DNA of 64,000 bases from Pseudomonas viridiflava (GTDB lineage Bacteria > Pseudomonadota > Gammaproteobacteria > Pseudomonadales > Pseudomonadaceae): contig NZ_LKEH01000045.1 in NCBI RefSeq assembly GCF_001642795.1, positions 15,802 to 79,801 on the forward strand, given 5' to 3'. The notes under the pieces were generated by a model. The model saw only the letters and a list, made by a program, of their open reading frames with translations, did not search any database and was not told where the DNA came from. This document shows, one piece after another, positions 56,285 through 64,000 of this stretch. How positions within the stretch are numbered: the first letter of the stretch is position 1; every line of letters starts with the position of its first letter. The translations under genes were made by a program, and so were the position numbers.

Positions 56285-57187
56285 ATGCACATATTGCTGA
56301 CCGGCGGTACTGGTTTGATAGGACGAGCGCTCTGCCGACACTGGTCCACTCAAGGCCATCAGTTGACCGTCTGGAGTCGACGGCCTGCTGACGTTCCCAA
56401 GCTGTGCGGATCATCGGTGAAGGGCATTGCCCGTCTCGACGAACTGAGCGGTCAGCCCGTCGATGCCGTCGTCAACCTGGCCGGCGCGCCGATTGCCGAC
56501 CGCCCCTGGACCCGCAAGCGTCGCTTGATGCTGTGGGACAGTCGCATCGGTCTGACTGAACAGTTGCTGGCCTGGATGGACAAAACTGCACAAAAACCGG
56601 CACTGATGATTTCCGGTTCTGCGGTGGGCTGGTACGGCGACAGTGGCGAGCGCGAACTCGACGAAACGTCTCACCCCGCCAAGGAAGACTTTGCTAGCCA
56701 GTTGTGTGGTGCCTGGGAAGAGACCGCGCAGCGGGCTGAAGCGCTGGGCGTGCGGGTGGTGTTGATTCGCACCGGTCTGGTGTTGTCCGACCGTGGCGGC
56801 TTTTTGCAGAAACTGTTGCCGCCGTTCAAGTTCGGCATGGGCGGCCCGATTGGCAACGGTCGGCAGTGGATGCCCTGGATTCACGTTCAGGACCAAATCG
56901 CAGCGATTGATTTTCTGTTGAATCTCGACGATGCCCGCGGCCCTTATAATCTCTGTGCGCCTGCGGCCGTACGCAACCGCGATTTTGCCAAGACCCTTGC
57001 AGGCATCCTGCATCGGCCGGCTTTCATGCCGATGCCTTCGCTGGCGCTCAAAGTGCTGCTGGGGGAATTGTCGGTACTGCTGCTGGGCGGGCAACGGGCG
57101 CGCCCCGATCGTCTGCAGCAAGCCGGTTTCATTTTTCGTTTTACCGATCTGAAAACCGCCCTGCAGGATCTGCTGGGTCGACACTGA
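56285..57187 (+). CDS. TIGR01777 family epimerase-like SDR protein
   Basis: 300 residues. [18 protein letters not shown] is the NAD-type motif, [20 protein letters not shown] and [19 protein letters not shown] follow, with the DUF1731 C-terminal tail ([20 protein letters not shown]). Also called YfcH/SulA-like; function unproven. GAGGT 8 nt before the ATG. It precedes hemH by 23 nt on the same strand. Confidence 0.9.
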   Translation: MHILLTGGTGLIGRALCRHWSTQGHQLTVWSRRPADVPKLCGSSVKGIARLDELSGQPVDAVVNLAGAPIADRPWTRKRRLMLWDSRIGLTEQLLAWMDKTAQKPALMISGSAVGWYGDSGERELDETSHPAKEDFASQLCGAWEETAQRAEALGVRVVLIRTGLVLSDRGGFLQKLLPPFKFGMGGPIGNGRQWMPWIHVQDQIAAIDFLLNLDDARGPYNLCAPAAVRNRDFAKTLAGILHRPAFMPMPSLALKVLLGELSVLLLGGQRARPDRLQQAGFIFRFTDLKTALQDLLGRH

Positions 57188-57210
57188 AAGCCATTGAATT
57201 AGGAAGTTGC

Positions 57211-58233
57211 ATGACTGATCACGCGTTGTTGCTGGTCAACCTGGGTTCGCCTGCATCCACCCAGGTGGCAGATGTGCGTAGCTACCTCAATCAGTTCCTT
57301 ATGGACCCTTACGTCATCGACCTGCCGTGGCCGGTGCGCAGGCTGCTGGTGTCGCTGATTCTGATCAAGCGCCCGGAACAGTCTGCTCACGCCTACGCGT
57401 CGATCTGGTGGGATGAGGGCTCGCCGCTGGTTGTGCTGAGCAAGCGTCTGCAACAGGCCATGAAGAAAGAATGGGATCACGGCCCGGTCGAGCTGGCGAT
57501 GCGTTATGGCGAGCCCTCCATCGAAACCGTGCTGACGCGGCTGGCAGAACAGGGCATCAAGAAAGTCACCCTTGCGCCGCTGTATCCACAGTTTGCCGAC
57601 AGCACCGTCACCACGGTCATCGAAGAAGCCAAGCGTGTAGTACGGGCCAAATCGCTGAAGATGCAGTTCTCACTGCTGCAGCCGTTCTTCGATCAGCCGG
57701 AATACCTGAACGCACTGGTGGACAATGTACGCCCGCACCTGGAGCAGCCACACGACCATTTGCTGCTGAGCTTTCACGGTCTGCCCGAGCGCCACCTGCA
57801 CAAGCTCGATCCGACGGGCAAACATTGCATCAAAGAAGACTGCTGCATGACTGCCCCCGCAGAAGTACTCGCCACTTGCTACCGTGCGCAATGCCTGCAA
57901 TCGGCTGCGGCGTTTGCCAAGCGTATGGGCATTCCTGATGGCAAGTGGTCGGTGTCGTTTCAGTCGCGCCTGGGCCGTGCCAAATGGATTGAACCCTACA
58001 CTGAAGCGCGTCTTGACGAGCTGGCGGCGCAGGGCGTGAAAAAGCTGCTGGTCATGTGTCCGGCATTTGTCGCCGACTGCATTGAAACGCTGGAAGAGAT
58101 TGGCGACCGCGGTGCCGAGCAGTTCAAGGAAGCGGGCGGGGAGGAGTTGGTACTGATACCGTGCCTGAACGACGATCCGAACTGGGCACGTGAGTTGAAC
58201 AAGCTCTGTGAGCGCGCGCCGTTGATGTTGTAA
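57211..58233 (+). CDS. hemH: Ferrochelatase
   Basis: 340 residues. It inserts Fe2+ into protoporphyrin IX, the last haem step. [20 protein letters not shown], catalytic His in [13 protein letters not shown], and the Cys-rich [18 protein letters not shown] region are present. Porphyrins are photosensitisers, which fits location beside light-stress genes. A REP-like palindrome follows. Confidence 0.96.
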   Translation: MTDHALLLVNLGSPASTQVADVRSYLNQFLMDPYVIDLPWPVRRLLVSLILIKRPEQSAHAYASIWWDEGSPLVVLSKRLQQAMKKEWDHGPVELAMRYGEPSIETVLTRLAEQGIKKVTLAPLYPQFADSTVTTVIEEAKRVVRAKSLKMQFSLLQPFFDQPEYLNALVDNVRPHLEQPHDHLLLSFHGLPERHLHKLDPTGKHCIKEDCCMTAPAEVLATCYRAQCLQSAAAFAKRMGIPDGKWSVSFQSRLGRAKWIEPYTEARLDELAAQGVKKLLVMCPAFVADCIETLEEIGDRGAEQFKEAGGEELVLIPCLNDDPNWARELNKLCERAPLML

Positions 58234-58280
58234 GGCGCTGGTTCAAACGGTACGCAGAGCGTCCCGGGCTGCATGCATGA

Positions 58281-58311
58281 AAGATCGTTACCACGCTCCG
58301 CGTGGTAACGC
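58281..58311. repeat. REP-like palindrome
   Basis: CGTTACCACGC-TCC-GCGTGGTAACG lies in the hemH-uraA gap, between converging genes. Similar but not identical to the palindrome at 61995-62020; a common intergenic repeat in Pseudomonas syringae. Confidence 0.6.
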
Positions 58312-58369
58312 CTCTCAGGACGCTCCTCGTCCGGCCGTGATGCGACGCAACGCGTCACTATCAACGCTC

Positions 58370-59647
58370 TTACGGCAACTGATCATCCAGCTGCTTGTTC
58401 TTCCAGCTGTCGTTGCCCGGCAGGATCAGGTTCAGCACGATGGCGGTCACCGCGCACAGGGCGATGCCTTTCATGCCGAAATCGTCCGGGCCAGTGCCTG
58501 TACCGATCAGCACGCCACCGATACCAAACACCAGCGTCACCGAGACGATCACCAGATTGCGCGCTTCCGACAGGTCGATCCTGTGGCGAATCAGGGTGTT
58601 CATGCCCACCGCCGCAATCGAACCGAACAGCAGGCACAGAATCCCGCCCATCACCGGCACCGGAATGCTCTGCAGCAGCGCGCCGAACTTGCCGATGAAC
58701 GCCAGGGTGATCGCGAAGATCGATGCCCAGGTCATGATTTTCGGGTTGTAGTTCTTGGTCAGCATCACCGCGCCCGTGACTTCGGCGTACGTGGTATTGG
58801 GCGGACCGCCGAACAGGCCTGCGGCGGTGGTGGCAATGCCGTCACCGAGCAGGGTGCGGTGCAAACCCGGTTTCTTCAGGTAATCGCGACCGGTCACGCT
58901 GCCCACCGCAATCACACCACCGATGTGTTCGATGGCAGGCGCCAGCGCAACCGGCACGATGAACAGGATCGCCTGCCAGTTGAATTCCGGCGCGGTGAAA
59001 TGCGGGATCGCCAGCCAGGGTGCTGCGGCAATCTTCGCCGTGTCGACCACACCAAAGTAGAACGACAGCGCAAAGCCGACGAGCACGCCGGAAATGATCG
59101 GCACCAGTCTGAAGATGCCTTTGCCGAACACCGCCACGATCAGCGTGGTGAGCAGGGCAGGCATCGAAATCAGCATCGCGGTCTGGTAATGAATCAGCTC
59201 GGCACCATCACCGGATTTGCCCATCGCCATGTTGGCGGCAATCGGCGCCATGGCCAGGCCGATGGAAATGATTACCGGACCAATCACCACCGGCGGCAGC
59301 AGGCGGTCGATAAAACCGGTGCCTTTGATCTTCACGGCCAGGCCCAGGAAGGTGTAGACGAAGCCCGCTGCCATCACACCGCCCATGGTTGCGGCGAGGC
59401 CGAACTGACCCTTGGCGAGAATGATCGGGGTGATGAAGGCAAAGCTCGATGCCAGAAATACAGGCACCTGGCGGCCGGTCACGATCTGGAACAACAGCGT
59501 GCCCAGGCCGGCGGTGAACAGTGCGACGTTGGGATCGAGTCCGGTGATCAGCGGCATCAAGACCAGCGCGCCAAAAGCCACGAACAGCATTTGCGCACCG
59601 GACAGAACCGTACGCCACAGTGGATCGTTGAACTCGTGCTGCGTCAT
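58370..59647 (-). CDS. uraA: Uracil:proton symporter
   Basis: 425 residues from ATG 59647, about 14 hydrophobic segments, NCS2 family. SSFAFITPIILAKGQFG, PVALAPAIEHIGGVIAV (with the substrate Glu) and GLFGGPPNTTYAEVTGAV are the family signatures. It imports uracil and is cotranscribed with upp (4-bp gap). An upstream extension is rejected as it has no membrane pattern. Confidence 0.94.
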   Translation of the reverse strand: MTQHEFNDPLWRTVLSGAQMLFVAFGALVLMPLITGLDPNVALFTAGLGTLLFQIVTGRQVPVFLASSFAFITPIILAKGQFGLAATMGGVMAAGFVYTFLGLAVKIKGTGFIDRLLPPVVIGPVIISIGLAMAPIAANMAMGKSGDGAELIHYQTAMLISMPALLTTLIVAVFGKGIFRLVPIISGVLVGFALSFYFGVVDTAKIAAAPWLAIPHFTAPEFNWQAILFIVPVALAPAIEHIGGVIAVGSVTGRDYLKKPGLHRTLLGDGIATTAAGLFGGPPNTTYAEVTGAVMLTKNYNPKIMTWASIFAITLAFIGKFGALLQSIPVPVMGGILCLLFGSIAAVGMNTLIRHRIDLSEARNLVIVSVTLVFGIGGVLIGTGTGPDDFGMKGIALCAVTAIVLNLILPGNDSWKNKQLDDQLP

Positions 59648-59651
59648 CGGG

Positions 59652-60290
59652 TTATGCGTCCTTCTGTTTGGTGCCGAAAATCTTGTCACCGGCATCGCCC
59701 AGGCCCGGAATGATATAGCCGTGCTCGTTGAGGCGCTCATCGATGGACGCGGTGTAGATCATCACGTCCGGGTGTGCAGCTTCCACGGCCGCAATGCCTT
59801 CGGGCGCAGCCACCAGCACCATGGCGCGGATTTCCTTGCAGCCGGCTTTCTTGAGCAGGTCGATGGTGGCGACCATCGAGCTGCCGGTCGCCAGCATCGG
59901 GTCGATGATCATCGCCAGACGCTCGTCGATTTCCGGGACCAGCTTCTCGAGGTAAGTGTGGGCCTGCAGCGTTTCTTCGTTGCGGGCCACGCCCACGGCG
60001 CTGACCTTGGCGCCCGGAATCAGGCTGAGCACGCCGTCGAGCATGCCGATACCGGCGCGCAGAATCGGCACGACAGTGATTTTCTTGCCGGCGATTTTCT
60101 CGACCGACACGGTTCCGGCCCAGCCCTGGATATCGTAGTTTTCCAGCGTCAGGTCGGCAGTGGCTTCATAAGTAAGCAGAGCGCCCACTTCCTGAGCCAG
60201 CTCACGGAAATTCTTGGTGCTGATGTCTGCGCGGCGCATCAGGCCGAGCTTGTGGCGGATCAGCGGATGACGGATCTCACGAATGGGCAT
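59652..60290 (-). CDS. upp: Uracil phosphoribosyltransferase
   Basis: 212 residues from ATG 60290. Makes UMP from uracil and [23 protein letters not shown] opens it, PRPP loop [17 protein letters not shown], and uracil-binding [16 protein letters not shown] near the end. Operon with uraA. Confidence 0.96.
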   Translation of the reverse strand: MPIREIRHPLIRHKLGLMRRADISTKNFRELAQEVGALLTYEATADLTLENYDIQGWAGTVSVEKIAGKKITVVPILRAGIGMLDGVLSLIPGAKVSAVGVARNEETLQAHTYLEKLVPEIDERLAMIIDPMLATGSSMVATIDLLKKAGCKEIRAMVLVAAPEGIAAVEAAHPDVMIYTASIDERLNEHGYIIPGLGDAGDKIFGTKQKDA

Positions 60291-60502
60291 AAGGAAAGGC
60301 TCCAGCGGGGGCAAAAAAACGGCCTAGATTAATCTATTCAGCCGATACTGTCTTACGATGTGTGCAGTATTGTTCTTTGGCTTGGACGTTCGCTGCTTTT
60401 AGAAGACACTCGCAACGTTAGTCCAGAATCACTTGCTCTGAGCCGAACGGATGCGTACCTTTGCCCGCTTTTCTTACACTGCCCCCACCTGGAGAGCGCT
60501 TC

Positions 60503-61060
60503 ATGTCTGCTGATCTCGAGCATATCCGTCAAATCATGCGCGAGGCTGACTGCCTGTACACAGAAGCCGAAGTCGATGCTGCCATCGCTCGTGTCGGCGC
60601 GCAGATCAATGCCGAACTGGCTGAACGCAACCCGGTTGTGTTTTGCGTCATGAACGGCGGCCTGATCTTTTCGGGCAAGCTGTTGACCCATCTGAACTTC
60701 CCGCTGGAAGCGTCCTACCTACACGCGACCCGCTATCGCAACGAAACCACTGGCGGCGACCTGTTCTGGAAAGCCAAGCCGGAAGTCTCGTTCATCGACC
60801 GCGACGTGCTGATCATCGACGACATCCTCGATGAAGGCCACACGCTGGGCGCGATCATCGACTTCTGCAAACACGCTGGAGCCCGCGCGGTTCATACCGC
60901 CGTGCTGATCGACAAGGACCACGACCGCAAGGCTCGCCCGGACCTTAAAGCCAATTACGTCGGCCTGCCATGCATCGACCGCTACATCTTCGGTTTCGGC
61001 ATGGATTACAAGGGCTACTGGCGCAACGCTGCCGGTATCTACGCCGTCAAAGGCATGTAA
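60503..61060 (+). CDS. hpt: Hypoxanthine-guanine phosphoribosyltransferase
   Basis: 185 residues from ATG 60503 (GGAGAG 8 nt before). PRPP loop VLIIDDILDEGHTLGAII, FCVMNGGLIFSGKL and YIFGFGMDYKGYWRNA are conserved. It salvages hypoxanthine and guanine. Divergent from upp with a short shared promoter region. Catalytic acid residues intact. Confidence 0.93.
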   Translation: MSADLEHIRQIMREADCLYTEAEVDAAIARVGAQINAELAERNPVVFCVMNGGLIFSGKLLTHLNFPLEASYLHATRYRNETTGGDLFWKAKPEVSFIDRDVLIIDDILDEGHTLGAIIDFCKHAGARAVHTAVLIDKDHDRKARPDLKANYVGLPCIDRYIFGFGMDYKGYWRNAAGIYAVKGM

Positions 61061-61130
61061 CGGTGTCTGGCCGCTGCTCTGGCGAACGACCGGGGCAGCG
61101 TCTATCCGCATCTCTCAGGGACCATTGCGC

Positions 61131-61625
61131 ATGAAGCTACTGATTCCGGGCGCCCTTGCGCTGGCGCTGTTTTCAGGTCTGACCGTTGCGGTACCGGTGT
61201 CAGCCAGCCCCATGCACGACCAGTACCTGCCGCCCGACGAACAGGGCCTGCGTGTCGGTGAACCCGAGGTGCAGCAATTGATGCGGGTCACTGAATACAC
61301 CATCGTCGCCGGTAATCAGAGACCGTCGAGCCAACAGCCCATTCCGGTCACTTCGTCGTTGCTGTTGCGCCTCAAGGGAAAGTCCTTGAACAAGGGCGCG
61401 TCCATTTCGCAGGTGCTGATCCACTTCGATTCTGGCGACAGCAAGAGCCTGAAGAAGCCCGCTTACGACGAACCTTCACGCACCCTGACGCTATACTACC
61501 CGCTGGCCCAATACCGGATTCTTGTGGATTTTCTGCGCAACGAAAAAGTGTATTGCCAGTTCATCAGTTACGCCAACGGTCACATCTGGGCCGACCTGCA
61601 CACCACGCCTGCACGCGCGCGTTGA
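61131..61625 (+). CDS. Exported hypothetical protein
   Basis: 164 residues from ATG 61131. Signal peptide LLIPGALALALFSGLTVAVPVSA, likely cut after Ala-x-Ala-like VSA. The mature part is beta-rich (YTIVAGNQRPSSQQPIPVTS, ILVDFLRNEKVYCQFISY) with one Cys. No family recognised. A TTG two codons earlier is an alternative start. Lies between hpt and the PA4642-like gene. Confidence 0.75.
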   Translation: MKLLIPGALALALFSGLTVAVPVSASPMHDQYLPPDEQGLRVGEPEVQQLMRVTEYTIVAGNQRPSSQQPIPVTSSLLLRLKGKSLNKGASISQVLIHFDSGDSKSLKKPAYDEPSRTLTLYYPLAQYRILVDFLRNEKVYCQFISYANGHIWADLHTTPARAR

Positions 61626-61691
61626 GCCGTACGCTCACGCAGAGGTAAACTGCCCGCCCGTGAAAGTGTCTGCGACCAGGTGGAGCCCGCA

Positions 61692-61979
61692 ATGCGTAAA
61701 GACAAGAAGCAGTTGATTGGCGATGAGATCGGTGATGAGCAGATCAAACTGTTCCTGAATTTCGAACCCTACGATGCCACCTCGCCGTCGCTGCACAAGC
61801 TGATCAAGGCCTATCGCGGTCTGCGGATCAACGATTTCGAGCGCTTTCTGGTGTTCTTCAAGGAAGCCGGTCATGACTTCGACGGCAAGGACGAGCACGG
61901 CAATGATTTCATTGCCCTGATCAAGGACCAGCGCAACGCCGAGGAATACATTGAGCTGATCGAACAGGCGCGCGGCTGA
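61692..61979 (+). CDS. PA4642-family small protein
   Basis: 95 residues from ATG 61692. KKQLIGDEIGDEQIKLFLNF, LHKLIKAYRGLRINDFERFL and AEEYIELIEQARG match the short Pseudomonas PA4642 family; soluble and helical, function unknown. A GTG four codons upstream is an alternative start. Confidence 0.85.
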   Translation: MRKDKKQLIGDEIGDEQIKLFLNFEPYDATSPSLHKLIKAYRGLRINDFERFLVFFKEAGHDFDGKDEHGNDFIALIKDQRNAEEYIELIEQARG

Positions 61980-61994
61980 GGGACTGCTGGGTAA

Positions 61995-62020
61995 GATCGT
62001 TCCCACGCGTGGGAACGATC
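61995..62020. repeat. Perfect 26-nt palindrome
   Basis: GATCGTTCCCACG followed by its exact reverse complement. A recurrent intergenic repeat class in this genus; may act as a transcription terminator for the PA4642-family gene. Confidence 0.7.
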
Positions 62021-62098
62021 AGCGTGATCTCAAGCACGCCGATCATGCCCATGCTTGCGCTCAGCGTTATACCCAGGTCTTGCTGCAACCACGGACTA

Positions 62099-62188
62099 CT
62101 GTGGGAGGCGGCTTGCCGGCGATGCTTTTTCTGAGACGACCTATCAGTGACTGAGCTGACGCCATCGCCGGCAAGCCGCCTCCCACAG
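62099..62188. repeat. REP inverted pair (BIME-like)
   Basis: CTGTGGGAGGCGGCTTGCCG (26 bp in all, 62099-62124) recurs as a perfect inverted copy at 62163-62188, with a 38-nt centre. Typical Pseudomonas REP doublet mobilised by REP-associated transposases. Together with the palindrome at 61995 it fills the gap before the ABC transporter end. Confidence 0.88.
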
Positions 62189-62295
62189 GGTATGTATTCA
62201 GTCAGATGCTTTCGTTTTTCGCCCTGTTTTGCGCGTCTTTGGGACTTTTGTGTAACGACGAGCGCTGCGCGGGCACGATCCGAAGCGACTCGGAG

Positions 62296-63123
62296 TTACT
62301 TCCGGGCCTTGTAGGCCTTGCCGTAATGCCGTTCCAGTCTGGACTGCAACAGCTCCAGCCCGATCGACATGATCCAGTACAGCACCGCAGCGGTGGTCAG
62401 CATTTCGATGTAGCGATAGCTGGACCGGCCGTAGGATTGCGCCAGAAACATCACTTCCCAGACGCCCATCACTGAAATCAGCGAAGAGTCCTTGAGCATC
62501 GAGATGAACTGGTTGGTCGTCGGCGGGATGATGGTGCGCATGGCCTGGGGCAGGGTGACGCGCCAGAAGATCTGGGTGGGACGCAGTCCCAGCGCCAGTG
62601 CCGCTTCACTCTGTCCCGCCGCGACACCAATGATGCCTGCGCGAAAGATCTCGCTCAGATAGGCCCCGTAGTTCAGCGACAGGGCGATCACGCCGGCCAT
62701 GATCGCGCCCGGCACAATCCCCACCTGCGGCAAGCCCAGATAGATGAGCAGAATCTGAATCAGCAGCGGCGTGCCGCGAAAGAACGACGCGTAGAAGCTG
62801 GCTATGCCGAAGGCGACAGCACTGCTGGACAGCCGTGCCAACGCAGTGACGAAGCCCAGCACCACCGACACAATGATCGAGCACACGGACACGAACAGCG
62901 TCAGCGCCGCGCCTTGCAGAAAGCCGTTGGGCGCAAGGTGCAGGCCGATCAGGTTGGGCAGCTTGTCGAGAATGATCGACAGCTTCAGGTCGAAGCTCAG
63001 GAAGAAGCCCGCAAACAGCACGAACATGACCAGCCAGGTCAGGTACAGCCGCGTGCGGAAACCGAAGATGCGCTTGAGCAGGCTCTGATCAGCCTGCTCG
63101 GGTGGACGTGGGAAAGAAGTCAT
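62296..63123 (-). CDS. Amino-acid ABC transporter permease
   Basis: 275 residues, HisM/GlnP type, about five or six membrane segments. The ABC-contact EAA loop reads EAALALGLRPTQIFWRVTLP. An N-terminal extra 20 residues (SFPRPPEQADQSLLKRIFGF) is longer than many family members. ATG overlaps the substrate-binding gene stop by 4 nt. No ATPase gene follows, so its partner must be elsewhere. Confidence 0.9.
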   Translation of the reverse strand: MTSFPRPPEQADQSLLKRIFGFRTRLYLTWLVMFVLFAGFFLSFDLKLSIILDKLPNLIGLHLAPNGFLQGAALTLFVSVCSIIVSVVLGFVTALARLSSSAVAFGIASFYASFFRGTPLLIQILLIYLGLPQVGIVPGAIMAGVIALSLNYGAYLSEIFRAGIIGVAAGQSEAALALGLRPTQIFWRVTLPQAMRTIIPPTTNQFISMLKDSSLISVMGVWEVMFLAQSYGRSSYRYIEMLTTAAVLYWIMSIGLELLQSRLERHYGKAYKARK

Positions 63124-63941
63124 TTACTGATATCGGCGCCGATCCACTTTTGCGACAGCTTGCTGAGGGTGCCGTCCTTTTTCAGCTCGGCGAACACTTC
63201 ACGCACCTTGGCGTCCCACTCGGGATCGTTCTTCTCGATGGCGACGAAGTTGGGTTCTTCATACAGCGACTCTCCGGCCAGCTTGAAGCGCTTGTCCTGA
63301 TCAAGTCGCGGTTTGGCGGTCACCAGGTTGGTCAACACGGCGTCCAGACGCACCCCGGCACCGAGTCCCAGATCCTGGAAAGCAACGTTGTCGTTGTCGT
63401 ACGGGGCGATCTGCACGTTCTCGAACGGGTATTGCAGCGGTTTGTCTTCCGCCCCTTCGATTACGAGGTTTTTGTTCAGGTAACTTTCATAACTGGAAGC
63501 GCTGGTCAGCCCGACCTTTTTGTCGCTCAGGTCCTTGGCCGAATGAATGCGGTCATCCTTGGCGTTGACCACGATCACGGCAGGCGATGCGTAGTACTCG
63601 ACCGGGAAGTTGAACACTTCAGCACGAGCCTTGCTCGGGGTCATCGAGCAGACGCAAATGTCGTAACGACCGCTCCAGCGACCGGCCGCGATCACGTCCC
63701 AGGACGGCGTTTCGAGGCGCAACTTGACGCCCAGCTTCTGTGCGACTGCCTTGGCGACGTCGACGTCAAAGCCGTCCAGTTCATTCTTGTCGTTGAGAAA
63801 AGAGAAGGGTGGGTAACTTTCCATGAGGACGTTGACCAGCTCTTTGTTCTTCTGCACGCGGTCCAGTGTGGCGCCGGCCAGGGCTTGAGTGGAGGCGGCC
63901 AGAGTAACCAGGCCAATGCCCAGCAAAGCGCTAAGTTTCAC
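63120..63941 (-). CDS. Amino-acid ABC transporter substrate-binding protein
   Basis: 273 residues, family 3 periplasmic binding protein. Signal peptide LSALLGIGLVTLAASTQALA, then ESYPPFSFLNDKNELDGFDV, the ligand Arg/Asp region, and DVIAAGRWSGRYDICVCSMT. It binds an amino acid (perhaps polar or acidic) for the permease encoded next. Upstream of 63941 lies only its leader within this window. Confidence 0.9.
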   Translation of the reverse strand: MKLSALLGIGLVTLAASTQALAGATLDRVQKNKELVNVLMESYPPFSFLNDKNELDGFDVDVAKAVAQKLGVKLRLETPSWDVIAAGRWSGRYDICVCSMTPSKARAEVFNFPVEYYASPAVIVVNAKDDRIHSAKDLSDKKVGLTSASSYESYLNKNLVIEGAEDKPLQYPFENVQIAPYDNDNVAFQDLGLGAGVRLDAVLTNLVTAKPRLDQDKRFKLAGESLYEEPNFVAIEKNDPEWDAKVREVFAELKKDGTLSKLSQKWIGADISK

Positions 63942-64000
63942 GGATGTCCCCTGAGAAAGTGTTTGTAGTTTGATGAAAGTGCCGTATTAAATACGTTATA

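Noticed and set aside
58277-59713. A 478-codon plus-strand frame rich in His, Arg and Gln
   Set aside because: Antisense of uraA; the composition is the usual mirror of a membrane-protein gene.

Overview
The window is chromosomal DNA of a fluorescent pseudomonad, most probably the Pseudomonas syringae group. The housekeeping order (uraA-upp / hpt; hemH; phrB; pagL-murI-moeB-prmC-prfA-hemA; TPR lipoprotein-lolB-ispE-tRNA-Gln-prs-rplY-pth-ychF) follows the order I know from Pseudomonas. REP-type palindromes, several chemoreceptors and an MvaT-family protein fit the same genus. This species call is inference from gene order and protein resemblance; no search was run.

Layout. (1) 1-5.6 kb: two chemoreceptors, an acetyltransferase and a membrane diguanylate cyclase. 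(2) 5.84-24.3 kb: an integrative element of about 18 kb at the 3' end of a tRNA-Met gene. From the tRNA inwards it has a P4-type integrase, an iteron-like repeat cluster, unknown genes, an AlpA-type regulator, a C4-type antisense RNA with a terminator in front of it, four small overlapping genes, a 966-residue TOPRIM/DUF927 primase-helicase, a coiled-coil protein and an MvaT-family silencer. Its far half is cargo: a Gabija-like pair (OLD/TOPRIM nuclease plus UvrD-like helicase), a protein joining a PIN_8 nuclease to a GHKL-type ATPase domain, a frameshifted small gene, a second iteron-like cluster and a DUF262-DUF1524 (GmrSD-type) enzyme. The left boundary carries a decayed tRNA 3' fragment. 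(3) 24.4-29.1 kb: J-domain protein, third chemoreceptor, glycosyltransferase. (4) 29.2-33.0 kb: dTDP-L-rhamnose genes rfbBDA with a second glycosyltransferase. (5) 33.2-45.8 kb: translation, PRPP, isoprenoid, haem and cell-wall housekeeping genes. (6) 45.9-57 kb: a ten-gene overlapping operon with a LitR/CarH-like MerR regulator, photolyase, cyclopropane-type fatty-acid synthase and flavoproteins, plus a divergent promoter region; TGTACA palindromes at both promoters suggest one light-stress regulon. (7) 57.2-64 kb: hemH, pyrimidine and purine salvage, REP repeats and part of an amino-acid ABC transporter.

The most unusual content is in the element. It looks like a P4-like satellite: its own integrase, replication protein, AlpA and C4 immunity RNA, with no capsid or tail genes seen. 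It serves as a carrier for at least three candidate anti-phage modules. The PIN-GHKL protein is the best candidate for an undescribed system. The C4 RNA is the best-supported unexpected RNA: a 16-bp closing stem encloses a UUCG hairpin and a second hairpin whose loop is complementary to the ribosome-binding site of the next gene.
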